A DNA stretch of 64,000 bases. Origin: Aquanectria penicillioides (Eukaryota; Ascomycota; Sordariomycetes; Hypocreales; Nectriaceae). The stretch spans positions 2,852,001 through 2,916,000 of the forward strand of contig PYIU01000008.1 in NCBI GenBank assembly GCA_003415625.1, read 5' to 3'. Below, piece after piece: positions 1 to 11,950 of this stretch. Every line of letters starts with the position of its first letter. Position 1 is the stretch's first letter. The notes beneath the pieces are model-generated. The model saw only the letters and a list, made by a program, of their open reading frames with translations. It made no database searches and had not been told where the DNA came from. The position numbers and the translations under genes are program-made.

Positions 1-815
1 GGATGACTGGAGTGCGCTGTGGCGATGGCTGGCAGATGTGGGGACCAGGCACTGTGTAATACTTTCCGGTGTGGTTGATCAATCGGACGAGGGCTGGGTC
101 AGTGTAGACGCCCTTCTCGCGGTCCAATTTCACTGCATCATCTCTCCAAGACGATTGCCTGGATAAGGTTAGACTAAATATATACAAAATTTGCACTGCT
201 ACTCACCATAGTTTGTAAGTGACATCAACGTATTCCTCAGCAATGGCGTATCTCTCATCGTGGCTGGGCTGCTCAGTGTGGCCTAGGTTTCTTGCAGCCG
301 AGTCAAGGTAGCCAGTAACAATGTTCCAGCCGACTCTTCCGCCAGTGAGGTGATCTATCGTACTGAGACGCCGAGCAAGATGGTAAGGCTGTTCATAAGT
401 GGTTGCAACCGTGACACCGAAGCCAATGTTTTTTGTCGCCGCGGCCATGGGCGTGACAATTGCAAGCGGCTCATTGACGGGCCATTGCGCACCAGAAATG
501 ATGGCCGGGTCCGGATTTTTAGGGCCCTTGTAAACATCATATGAACCCTAGATATATTAGACCTAACTTAATGTCAATGCTTGTATTTGTGCTTACAAGA
601 ACATCAGCAATGAAAATGCCGTGGAATTTGCCCTTTTCAAGCAGTTGTGCAAGCTTCACCCAGTGTGAAATGTTGTTGAAATCCCATGAACGATCCTGGG
701 GATGTCTCCATAGACCTGGTGACTGATGACCACTGCAGGATTCCACAAAGGCATTGATAATGAGTTGCTTCTTGGGCTTTTCCGAGCTCGATGCTGTTCG
801 TGTGGTGGCCGTCAT
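1..815 (-). CDS. NtaA/DszA-type FMN-dependent monooxygenase (5' part, cut by window edge)
   Basis: Exons on the minus strand are 815-597, 547-207 and 158-1, with introns 596-548 and 206-159, both GT-AG. The joined protein has the pattern of the nitrilotriacetate/dibenzothiophene-sulfone branch of bacterial luciferase-like monooxygenases: an early GxWRHP-like stretch, FIADVL followed by GSYDVY, the block HLARRLSTIDHLTGGRVGWN, then LWQSSWRDDA and a PGPHICQPSPQRTP segment. Family members use reduced FMN from a partner reductase to oxidise organosulfur or aminocarboxylate compounds; the substrate here cannot be told from the sequence. The C-terminal half lies outside the window. The DszC-like gene at 1951 is transcribed divergently, which supports a shared role, possibly sulfur-compound use (inference). 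Confidence 0.85.
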
Positions 816-1950
816 GTTTGTTAGCGCTTGGCGTGAATGAGAGATCCGCCTGAGCGAGGAATGTGGGAGCTTAAGTCAGCCGGGTGCCGAAACCATGGGA
901 CTTTCAATATACCCATTGGGGTCGAATGCGGATGTTTGATTAGCTCGATTTCAGGTGAAGTACAAAATTGCGTGATTGCTCGTTCCCTGATGCAACACGT
1001 ATTTGATTGCGGTTGCATAATCCAACTATCTAGATCGCGTGCTTGACAGTGGGTCGTTTCCCCGCGTTCTCAGGTTTGTCGTCACATCGCCCGCCATTGC
1101 ATTGGTCGTCTAGACCCAAGAGTCATTTACGGCTTCATGTGAGAAGAGTGGTCGAAATTTGCATTGTTTGATAAAAAGATGGACCTGAAACTGGAGAAGT
1201 GGAAATGAACTCAATCGGAGAAATGGAGCATTCAACAGACAATGGTGAGATGTCTATTTCGATGAGACACGCGATTAGAAATACGGCTATGCATGCCAAT
1301 TGAGTTGAGCATAATAAGACCTCAACAACGTATCTATATGAGGAACTTGCTCAATCATGAACAGTGGCCTACTATGGTATACCGGTACTTCTTGTGTAGA
1401 TCTTCCCAAACCGGTGGTCCGCGTCACAATTGCCGAACAATGCCGAGCTCGCTCACCATCATGGAGCAAAAAGGCGTGACCACACATATGGACCTTCCAA
1501 AACCAATCAGCACTGCCATCTACAGATAAGACGTGGTGGGCAACTGTGACACAAGCACATTGAATCACGTCTCATATTTAGTGTTGGTTCTATCTAAGCC
1601 CCGTTGCTGTGACACCATCAGCTGAACAAGCTCGTCATGAACGTGCAGGGTGATTGCATCCATTGTACCGCTTCACCGAAGCCGCGCAGCATCACCAAGA
1701 CCGTGCAGACGGACCCTGTGCCATGGCATCCAATAACGATATACCAACCCAGAGAAACGCAATGGCCTCTGAAAGGTGCATTGGCCTGGTTCCTCCTATA
1801 AAGACGATACAACCACCACACCACATACGGACTTCTTCAGAACGCACCATAACACTGTACCCATAATAGATTCATCTTCTACTGGCTGACGAGCTATTTG
1901 AAGAGGTATCTAAGCCTGTTTAACTTCTTCAACGGCCATCGAGGTTTAGA
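816..1950. promoter_or_regulatory. Divergent intergenic region of the two flavin-type enzyme genes
   Basis: About 1.1 kb between two divergent starts. Open frames here are short, lack recognisable motifs and overlap each other on both strands, so no gene is called. It should contain both promoters; no individual binding site is convincing by eye. Confidence 0.4.
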
Positions 1951-3393
1951 ATGTCAAACGAGATATTTACCAGCTCTGACCCTGCGGTCTACAAGGAGTA
2001 TGAGGCAAAATGGTCGACCCTGCCAAAGACCGAGGAGGAGTGGATCCAGCGAGCCAAAGACGTTGCCGAGGTTCTGAAGCCGGATGCCGCCGCTAGAGAG
2101 CGCGAGAATAAGTCTCCAAAGGCTGAAGTCTCATTACTGAAGCACTCTGGCTTGTTGAAGATCCTTGGCCCTGTAAAGTATGGTGGTGGTGCTCAGCCTT
2201 GGACCGTTGGCTATCGAGTGATTCGGGAAGTCGCCAAAGGAGATGGGTATGTATTCCATTGAAATCTTATCTGAAGGAAATATACTAAAGATTCTAAGAT
2301 CAATTGGCATGCTCCTTGGCTATCATCTTATTTGGTCAACCACCGCAAAAGTGTTTGGTTCCACTGAGCAGGCAGACCGTGTTGAGAAGGACATTGTCAC
2401 CAACAACTATTTTGTCGGCGGGGCAGTCAACCCACGAGACAACGATCTCACGATTAAACCAGATGGCGACAAGCTGATTTTTGACGGGTTCAAAAACTTC
2501 AGCACTGGCGGCGTCATTTCCGATCTCACCGTCCTCGAAGGAGTGGTCGCCAATACGGCTGACCACATCTTTGCCTTTGTTCCAACAGCGCAGACCGGTA
2601 TCCAGTTTAAACACAACTGGGACAACGTTGGTCTCCGATTGACTGAGTCCGGCGGTGTTAAGATTGAGAACGTTGTGGTTCCGTGGACCGACGCGCTCGG
2701 CTGGGATCCCGAGACCAAGAAGCCTGACCCCAACATTTTAGGAATCCCATATGCTAGCATATTCCTCCCCACGTAAGTTCCGGTTCTATTTCTCTCTGAG
2801 AAATCCAGATAGCTAAGTATAGCCTCAGCGTCCAGCTCAATTTTGCCAACCTGTATATCGGCATTGCCTGGGGAGCTCTTGAAACTTCGGCTGAATATAC
2901 TACAAAGAGTACACGAGCCTGGCCATATGGCGGTGACGTAAGTATCTGATGGGCATGTGCCATGAAATCCATATCTGATGAAACATAGAACAAAGATAAG
3001 GCTACCGATGAATTCTACATCCTGCAGACGTATGGTAACTTCTTTGCTCATCTTCGAGCAGCCACCGCGCTAGCAGACAGGGCCAATGCGGAAGCTGCTC
3101 GTTTGTATGAAAAATACGCCAACGACCGTGCAAAGTTTACCGTAGAGGAGCGTGGCGAATTTGCCGAGTGGGTGGCAAGCACCAAGGTGGTTGCCACCGA
3201 TACCAGCCTCCGGGTCACAGCAGGCGTCTTTGAGGCCACAGGATCTCGATCTACAGCCGCCAAGGTTGGCCTGGATCGGTTCTGGAGAGATGTTAGAACA
3301 CACACCCTGCACGATCCCGTATCATATAAGAACCGCGAACAGGGTCGATATTATCTACTCAGTGAGCTCCCAGAGCCTACTTGGTATACCTAA
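1951..3393 (+). CDS. DszC-like / acyl-CoA dehydrogenase-fold flavin monooxygenase
   Basis: Four exons, 1951-2246, 2299-2772, 2829-2937 and 2989-3393, separated by GT-AG introns. The protein has an acyl-CoA dehydrogenase fold: a helical N-terminal part ending in LGPVKYGGGAQPW, a middle beta domain with FVGGAVNPRD and FDGFKNFSTGG, and a C-terminal four-helix part. The SIGMLLGYHL and NFSTGGVISDL segments and the lack of the usual catalytic Glu region are typical of the DszC/SfnC monooxygenase branch rather than of beta-oxidation enzymes. Such enzymes oxygenate organosulfur substrates with reduced flavin. The divergent NtaA/DszA-like neighbour belongs to the family that acts next in bacterial desulfurisation, so a paired function is plausible but unproven. 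Confidence 0.85.
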
Positions 3394-4858
3394 AGGATGG
3401 ATTGTCAAGTTCGAGTCTCGAATTTGGGGATGGATATGGTTCATCAAAAGTCGTTGGCGAATACCCACAACAATTAGATCAATGACTTGAAGGGCCTCCA
3501 ATATCCCTAACCTGGCACCAGTTACTGCTAGATTGCATTGCAAAGATGAAAATTTGAGGAAAAAGTTTGATGCTGCTGGAAAACGTGTCATCATTTGCGC
3601 TCTAAAACTATCTTCCATTCCGTCGGAGAACCTTCAGTATCCCACAACTGCTTAACACCCCATCGTACTCTGATATCATACTTATTACTCCTCGTTGGAC
3701 TGAATTTATGTAGTTCGTTCTTGTTACAGTATATATATTATGTGCTTGTTTGGGCTCACAAGGGCTACAGGGAAAACCATAGCTCTTAACTTCCGAGGAA
3801 GCAGAAGTTGGGTGGTGCTACTCCCTCATTACCTCCTAGAGTTCGGCATCAACACCATCAAGTCACCGATTAAACTTTTCCATCAAATGGCTTAGCTAGG
3901 CAGAGAATAGCCTCGGAGTTTTTGCTGCCTCATCCTCGTTGACAGTATGCGATCCTGTTAATTGATAATTAATGAAAATTTGATTGCACTGTGACAAAAG
4001 GCCTTGAGACGAGCAGTTGGTATCCTTTGCCAACCTCGTCTCTCGGGGAGTTTCGATGCAGATGGTCAACATATGAGATTAAAATTCAAGGACCTTGTTT
4101 CAATGATGATGCACGAAGAAGGGAAAATTGCAAGATATCTGAAGATTAGAATACAGAGTAACCCACCATCAAGTGCCAGCAAACCAAACTAGGAAAGCTG
4201 ACTTTTCAGCAACCACATTTTTGCGAATTTGGGTCTTCGTGCTTCGAGAATCCCTTAGTTCCGTATCTACACAAATAAATAGACACGAAACAATCTGCTT
4301 TCGGAGCTTGCAATCCTTATCCCCATTTTCAAAATCAGTTTCTATAGACATGAGTTCCCTGTAAGTTTGAGAACGTTCATATATTATTTGGGCCTTGCCG
4401 CTGATAGACTGAATCAGCTGCATTATTCGTGCCATGGAGTCTTTAAAAATTGGTGATACTGCACGTGGAATTTCCAGCAGTTGAGTGGTTTACCACATGT
4501 CACGCGTAAAACTCACTATACTACTAGCAAAAGTGTAAGGCACCTTACTTACTACAGGTACAAATGCAAATAGGCCATATATACTCGCGACACCACGTTT
4601 GTCAACAGTGCTGACCTAACGACGCGTCACATGATCCATATGCATCCCCGCTGAGGCGCTTACTGTTGACTTCTTGCGCAATTTGATTTTCTTTTCTACA
4701 TTACTTCGGGCTATCTCGATTTGGATTGGCTCATTTTCTTGTCGCCTTTGTTAATAGACACGTCTCTTGTCTCCGCAATTGTTCAATTCTCTTCACTCGA
4801 TTTCTAGTCTTCAATCACCGCTCCTTCACATCGAGAGTCAGCCTGTGGCTCGCATTTC
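3394..4858. other. Gene-free region
   Basis: About 1.5 kb of AT-rich sequence with only short open frames and no motif I can recognise on either strand. The last 300 bases have pyrimidine-rich stretches typical of a fungal promoter and 5' UTR for the gene starting at 4859. Confidence 0.4.
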
Positions 4859-7800
4859 ATGGGCCGTGAGGCACACAAACTCATGGATAATCCTCACCTG
4901 AAACCCCCAAAAGAGGGTGCTGAGACAGATGCCACCCCATTTTCCCAGTCTGAGATAGATGCCCGATTGAAAGGCAAACTCGTTGAGGATGCTACAACAG
5001 CAGCTGATATCAGAGCTGTTGCTCTCGAACATCTCCAGGTGGGGGATCACCACCAAGAGCATGGTATTCGTATACTTGTCAGACCTCTCAGCAAATCTCT
5101 CAATTCCCAGTCTATTTTCTCCGACGGTGGCAATTATCAGTGGCTCCCTCCTCTTTCTCTTTCTGAGGTAGCTTTCTCTGAGCAACAACATAAGATCCTT
5201 GCCGTAACTCAGACGTCCAAGGATATCAAATTCTCTCTGAGAATTCCAGAGGAGACCCAGAAGGACTCTATACGACCTCCGCTCTGGTTAGAGCTATACT
5301 ATGATCCCGCAAGTGACAAGGTCATCTTTCTAAACAAGTCGGATGTTCCTGTCGCTCTCTCTGCAATTTCAGACACTCCTCTGTCCACTTTCCACAAAGT
5401 CAACCCAGGACTAGCCAAAGCCTTAAACCCGGCAACTTGGCGTCTTGCTGTGAGGGATGTCGATATCTTGGATTTTAGGATCTTAGAAAAGCTGCCAGTA
5501 ACGATTTATGAGCATCAGCCACATAGTATCATAGAGAAGGTATCTTTGCCCGGCGATTATGGCCAGCCTCGCTTAAGTATGGGAACATGCTGACTCTCGA
5601 AAGATCAACCGGAGACGGTTTGAACACTATGTCTCTAGTCTGAATATTCCTGATAATGGTGGCATGCTTGTGCTACTGACGCCAGCTGCTGACCCTGCCC
5701 GACTTCCTGATGGCAATGAAGATGATGTGATCTCTGCCATGGATGCTTACACACTCTCCGATGATGAAAGAGAAAAGCACCTCAGTATGTTGATGCCGGA
5801 AATCGCCTTTGATCAGGGCCAGCAGAATACCTCCTCAGCATCCATTGGCGTTGAATACAGCGCGGAAAAGTCCGGTATGGCGGATCTTATCGCTGTTAAA
5901 GTGCTCAAGAGCAGTGATAGAAACGTCAATACCAAAACCTATGCATCTAAACGGCCGGCTATCGGCCGGAGGGATGTGTGGTTGCGCGACAGCATTACCC
6001 AGCAAGACCTACAACATAACACTGTTATTCAGTACTCTAGCAATGACATTCGATTTTTTGAAATGTATCGTGAGCTTGCGGATGCCCAAGACTTGGCCAC
6101 AACGCCTAAATGGAGAAGCAAGGCAAATGACAAGTTCCAAGGTAGCCGAGCTGATGCATTACGGATCTTAACGGATCTTGCTAGTTCATTGAATTATATT
6201 CACGAATCCGGGCTTGTTCATAACGATATAAAGCCTGCAAATATTGCATACTCACTAGAACGTGGTGCAATGCTCTATGACTTCGGTCTTTCGGCACCAT
6301 CCAGCGTTTCACCAAGTAGTGGCGGAACACCATATTATATCCCCCGGAGTACATCGGCAAAGGTCTTCGCGGTCCTCCATCAGATGTCTGGGCGTTTGGT
6401 GTCACTATGCTTTATGTCTTACGGAAAATGACTTTCCCAGACGGTCGGGCGAGACGTCAACACCCTCGACCATTATATTGGACGATTGCTGGTGTTAACA
6501 ATGACCCGATGATTCGCATGAAATATGGCAATGGACAGCCAGCTGTCAACCAAATGCGCGAGTGGCTTTCAGAGGTTACTACCGCCAAAGAGAGTCTAAA
6601 TAGGAACGACTTACTCGAAGGATTCGTCGTTGATATGCTAGCAACGGATCCCGAGAAGCGAATTAGCATGCAAAGAGTAGTACATGATCTGGCTACGCTC
6701 AGCCAATCCAATAATCAAAGTAGGGAGGATCCCAGTAACCCAAGTAACCGAGGTGTGTCCGAGGTTGCAGACAGTTTTAACCACCCAGACTTGCGACCTG
6801 CATTAATCCCGGTCATGGTAAAGTCGCTGGAAATGCCGCAAGAAACAGGGCCAGCTCAGGGTGTGCCTCCTACGGACTCGGGATACGCATCCGCAGCGAT
6901 AAGGACTGAGTTTGACAAATCGAGAAATCATGGTAACCAGACTGCCGAAGAGTCTGAACTGGATCTATTCAATGATGATAACGACACAGCCACCGAGTAT
7001 TCGAATACTTCTAGTGTGACGTTTTCGAAGCAGCAGGTTTTTATAAGCGAGTTGGCGAGCGATTTGGTCACCAAAATAAGCCCGCTGGAGGCTGATAAAA
7101 GGATACAAGGAAGGGTCTCGGCGAGTTTACCCGAGCTGCTCAAATCATTTGCTCTAAAGGTTGGGCATCATGCCTCGAGCCAAATGCACCGAGACATTAT
7201 GACATTTGTTCACAGAAATAGACGGTGAGTGAACCAATAGGTCTGATTGTCTTGAGAGAGACACAGTTATCTTTAGAAGGCTCATTTACCTCATGATCCA
7301 CTGTTCCACTCCCGGAGTAGTTGAACTAACAGCTTTACTTTGCTAGTGATATTGCCGCAGCTTTCACAAATATGGGTTTCAAGCGAGATGAAGAAGAGGA
7401 CCAGAACAGCACAGCAAACTCCGATGCTATGGATTTACAAGACCGCATGCGCCTTTGGTTTGAGAAAGGAAGTAGTGAAGGCGAATCACTTGAGAATGAG
7501 ATTGAAGACCTTGGGCTAGACGACAATAGCCCAGACCAGGATGACGGCGAATCTTTCGAACTGGAGGAAAACAACGACCAAGAAGTACCAGAGGGATGGC
7601 TTCGTGCCTACCGAGAACTGATTTCCAGCAGCGAGGCTTACGAATGGCTACTTACCCGACTACGGAGGGAGTTTTGTCTTGTCCCAACAGACCCAAATAG
7701 CATTCAAGCGATTCGGGATAACATCACGAAATTGCTCCCGCCAACGAGTAAGGTCAGTAGAAAGATATCTTCGCAGAGCTACACTGCCCAATTCGATCTT

Positions 7801-10800
7801 GACTGGGATGCGTTTCGATTCTTCGAGATCCAGGAGTATTCAAACCGACCGGATACGGTATTTGAGGGAGTTATTACCCTGACTGGGTCTTATCGAGATG
7901 CACAAGCCGCGACATGTGGTCAATACATACGCCAAACGTGGCCTTTGACGGGAGAAGCAATAATCCAGCTCGTTAAAAGGGTCCTTCGAAGCAAAGAGGG
8001 TGATTCGAATCAGTGTAAGCATCTAGTCCCAAGAAGACCGCTCGAGTGCTATGGCTATCTAACTTACTGTTAGGTGAGCTATCTGATGGAACAATCATAT
8101 GTGCATGGACCGATGGGCCAAAATTTATTGTTCAAGTCCAAGGGGTCGCGGCCTCCATAGTAGAAATTGGAGAGCAGCTAGCCTGGCTTGGGGCTGCCCT
8201 TAGAGCTTCGCCACGACAGGATGGACTCGTACATTGTACACCAATCATCAGCGATAACCTTTCAAACAAGCCTCTCAAAGACCAGTCTGGGCTCCGATTG
8301 GCATCGACTGATGTTGGCTGCGAAATTATGTTCATCATGGAAGAAATCCCGCAGCCTCTGGTGGGCACCAATGGCCAGTGCTGGCATGGTATTTTTAGGA
8401 ATCCGGTTGTCGTAAAGGGATATCCCATTCCCCGAAGAGTCGAGTGGAATACTGGTCTAGAAATCCCACTTAACATTATGGCAGGACTAGCGCAAACTCG
8501 GCGCATCGACCGATTCAAAGACAAGGTCTACATCAAGGGATTTTCAACGATGTTAGTGCTGACCAAGCGGAATGAAGACATTCTTTCATGGCATTTAATC
8601 TACAACAAGGACGGAAGCCGCATATCATACCTCGACGATCAGATGGACAATTTCGAGCAACAGTATGTTGGACGCCTGAACTTAGAAGGCCTTCGTCATG
8701 TATTGGGATGGTGCTCGGAAGCTAAATTTTTTGCCGGTAAGTTATTTTTTGTATTTTGATCCATCAAGACGTTGCTGATAGAATGGCTCCCAGGCTCAGC
8801 TGAAGCACATCATCCGGTCGCTCACTCAGAACTCCCCAGGCCTCACGCCGGCTGTGCCATGGTTGATATAAAAGTATCACCAGGGCGGATGATCAAAGAT
8901 GGCCCGTCATTCAACATTGGAGCCAGGGAAACACCAGTGCGAATCTCTGTCAAAGGCACCATCAGACGACTGAGATGGATGTCCACCCAGTTTGTCCTCC
9001 TATGGGATGAGCGTGACAAACGTGGCTGGCTTGTCAATGGCACAAGTGCTCTATTGCATATTGTACGGGCATCTCTAGCGCATGCTAGTGAAGATAGCTT
9101 TCGATCTGCGTTTCTTTTCAAGAGCGAGGACCTGCAGGAAGCGGAAGAACTCCATACGCCAAATTCTGCCGTAGCCGTGCTGCTTAATCATCACAATCGG
9201 AATCTCAAGCTCTACGAGGATGATGACGAGGATGGGGGATACCTTCTGCTCAAGAGCCAGATTGACCATTTTTACAATCTCCTAGAGAAGCTTGTTGATC
9301 ATCAGACCGACATTGTAGGAGATAGTGGCATGAAGCTGAGCGATAAACCACGAAGGTATCTTGAGGGATGGGACTTTGAGGACATGGTTAAGGATTGCGA
9401 CCCTTTATATCCACGCGTGGCCACTATAGAGCCTGCTGGCAAGGGCTGGATAGATTTTATAAGGTCTATTCAAGCTGTCACCTTGATTGGCCGTGGGTTT
9501 GGTGACATTATTCGGCCATTGGGCACAAATCTATGCGATTACTGGGCTGAATTGCCAAAGAACCGATATTACATTGCAAGTTGCCTCTCTGATCTGGAAA
9601 GGCCTATGAAACAGTCGGGAGGCCATGGAAATCATCTTCGGCTTGGCTTCAACCTGATATGCCATACTCCATCGACCATCTTCATGTCCTGTCGATGCAG
9701 AGGTGCGCTGGGACGAGATCATTGCGAGCCCGTTCAGACGCTATTCCCGTTGGAACTATCCCAAGTATTACTTCCAAGAAGACATCAGATCGAGCCTAAA
9801 GGCTCTGGTGCTCTTATTTTCGGACACAGTTCCAATTTTTCATGGATTTGGGGGGACAGTGGTCACCCTCAAGAGGGTGAGCTCATGAAAGTCGACGCTA
9901 CACACCAGACGTCCGAGAAGGATTCGGATTCGTTTAATGATAGCGGTATCGGTCGCAGTTTAAGTCCAGGATGGTCGGGATCCGAAAGTGACATCTCCCC
10001 TCCATCTATTTCGAGCTCCCGACGCACGACCAGGTCTCCTATGGAGTTTCCCGTTCACACCGGGATACTGGACTCGATACTTGCGAATGACTGCAATAAA
10101 TATACCCGCGATAAGTACACGGTGGGAATCATCTCTGCATTGCCTAAGGAGCTCATGGTAGTTCGAGCGCTCTTCGACAATAGGCATCCCAGTCTTAGAA
10201 TGGGATTAGGGGACAATAATCAGTACGCGCTTGGTGAGATTGGAGGACATTGGGTAGTTGCAGCGTGTCTACCAGCTGGCGAGTACGGGACCAATTCGGC
10301 TGCAAGTGTTGCCTCCGACATGAAGCGCAGTTTCCCGTTCATCCGGTTTTGTCTCCTAGTCGGCATCGCGGGCGGAGCACCATCAGAAAAGAGAGATATC
10401 CGCCTCGGTGACGTGGTCGTTGGCCAGCCCACAGGCACCAATTCCGGGGTGCTGCAATACGATCTTGGCAAGGAGAACGAAGGCGGCCATTTTCAACTGA
10501 CGGGCGTGTTGCAGCGCCCACCGCGCGTTCTAACTAACGCCATCAACGCCTTGCAATCAGATCCAGAGCTACGACTCGATCCTCTAGGTCCACATCTCCG
10601 TAAAATCACTGCCTGTCTACCGGAGTACAGACATCCGGGTTCTGAACTTGACGTACTGTTCCAGGCTAGATGCACAACTTGCGATCCAGGGTATAAGCCG
10701 TGCCCCCACACGGTGCAACGCATCTCACGCGTGACTACTGCACCCGTCATTCACTACGGGCTTGTGGCATCAGGCAACCGTGTTGTCAAGGATGCGGCGT

Positions 10801-11075
10801 TCCGTGACCGACTGGCACGTGAATACGACGTGCTATGCTTCGAAATGGAGGCCGCTGGCGTCATCAACACAGTGGACTGCCTCGTAATTCGCGGCATTTG
10901 TGATTACTGCGACGCAAGAAAGAATGATGTCTGGCAAGAGTATGCTGCCGCAACTGCAGCTGCATATGCGAAGCTGTTACTTTGCTCCGTGGCCACGGTG
11001 GAGGATGCGAGCATTGGTAGTATGGGCCCAGAGCCAGTGATCAAAAAGAGGAAGATCGGAATGGGCTGGATCTAA
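4859..11075 (+). CDS. Protein kinase - unknown region - nucleoside phosphorylase fusion protein (one-base frameshift)
   Basis: Exons: 4859-5539, 5604-7224, 7347-8014, 8074-8736 and 8794-11075; the intron 5540-5603 has a GCTGAC branch site. The joined length plus one base is divisible by three and gives about 1,971 residues. An N-terminal unassigned part is followed by a Ser/Thr kinase domain: lysine motif IAVKVLK (K about 326), HNDIKPANI (D about 435), DFGLS (D about 453). At the APE-like site GGTPYYIPPEY the run 6341-6345 has five C where six are needed, so the frame shifts inside the activation loop and resumes as DVWAFGVTMLYV. Residues of about 630-1,640 are unassigned. About 1,650-1,960 is a purine nucleoside phosphorylase/Pfs domain (VGIISALPKEL, LVGIAGGAP, CFEMEAAG). 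Phosphorylase domains of this kind are common in fungal NLR-like proteins, but normally N-terminal and with NACHT/NB-ARC, not seen here. Confidence 0.8.
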
Positions 11076-11319
11076 CGAACGGGCGGCTTTCAAAATGACT
11101 CAAGTTACTGAGCTGTGGCCTGTTGGGGAAAATGCAAGTATGATTGGCTAGATAGGTTGACTTCATTTGGATCTTAGAACTATTAGACTTTTGTTGGGCT
11201 AGTAATGATAGAATATCGGGGAATAACTCTCGTGAGCAAGTCGGTTCTTGAAGATGCACGTCTCTCAAACTAAAGACCTGTACTCTATAAATCTCTTCTA
11301 CTAAACAGAAAAGACAAGC

Positions 11320-11950
11320 AGAACCTAGAAACGGCACCACTCGAAAGAGAGCGAGGGGACACACCTGGCCCAGTGAGTGATGTATGGGCACTTGGGGTTG
11401 TAATTTTACGTTAAGATCTGGAGACGGGCTCTTCACAGCTATCGATATTACCACGCCAGCTGATGTGATAATCTCTTCTTTAGAGTACCTGGGGAAACCG
11501 CCCAATCCCAGGGGCATTTGTTGTTCGATTCAGATGTTTGGCCGACTGCAGATCCTACCATTGGAGAAGTGGTATGGGACTCGGGGAATAAGTGCTCAAC
11601 GAAGCAATAGATCGAAAAAATATGGGATCAGTCAGGCGCGGAGACCCTGCGAACGAAGGAAGACTTGGATGCTAATTCTGACAAGGACACGGATGTTGAT
11701 TGGATCCGGCGCGCTGAGTTATAAGGATAAGTTCTGGGAGCCAGGCACTTTTAAGAGAAGTGGGGTTTCCTTGGAACATGACAGCGAGCACACAACCACG
11801 ATCTTGGAGACGTTGCCTAGGATTTCTGAGTAGGAGGCGGGCTTAGTGTATGATTTGCTGTCTAAGATTTTTGTGTACGAGCCCTGTGAGCGGCCTAGTG
11901 CTGAGGATCTGAGTGCTCATGCTTTGTTTCATATGGAAGATCGAGTAAGT
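11320..11950 (+). pseudogene. Decayed SRPK-like protein kinase, C-terminal lobe
   Basis: Fragments of a kinase C-lobe can be read in order but in different frames. At about 11370-11395 is GPVSDVWALG, followed after a shift by a TLRSGDGLF...ADVIISSLEYLGKPP stretch (about 11400-11505), then LFDSDVWP (about 11523) and, near the end, an EAGLVYDLLSKIFVYEP segment with ERPSAEDLSAHALF at about 11830-11930. In-frame stops interrupt it, for example just before EAGLVYDLL. The order and spacing fit fungal SRPK-type kinases. The ATP-binding lobe is missing. It lies directly downstream of the kinase-phosphorylase gene but does not look like a copy of that gene's kinase domain. Confidence 0.7.

Noticed and set aside
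2407..3051. 214-codon open frame antisense to the DszC-like gene
   Set aside because: It is a shadow of a well-supported gene on the plus strand and crosses its introns.
3407..3430. GTTCGAGTC resembling a tRNA T-loop
   Set aside because: The flanking bases do not form the 5-bp stem and no matching anticodon or D arm is found.
5577..5603. A 27-nt intron at GTATGG...GAAAG in the kinase-phosphorylase gene
   Set aside because: Too short for this genome; the 64-nt intron 5540-5603 uses the same acceptor and keeps the frame.
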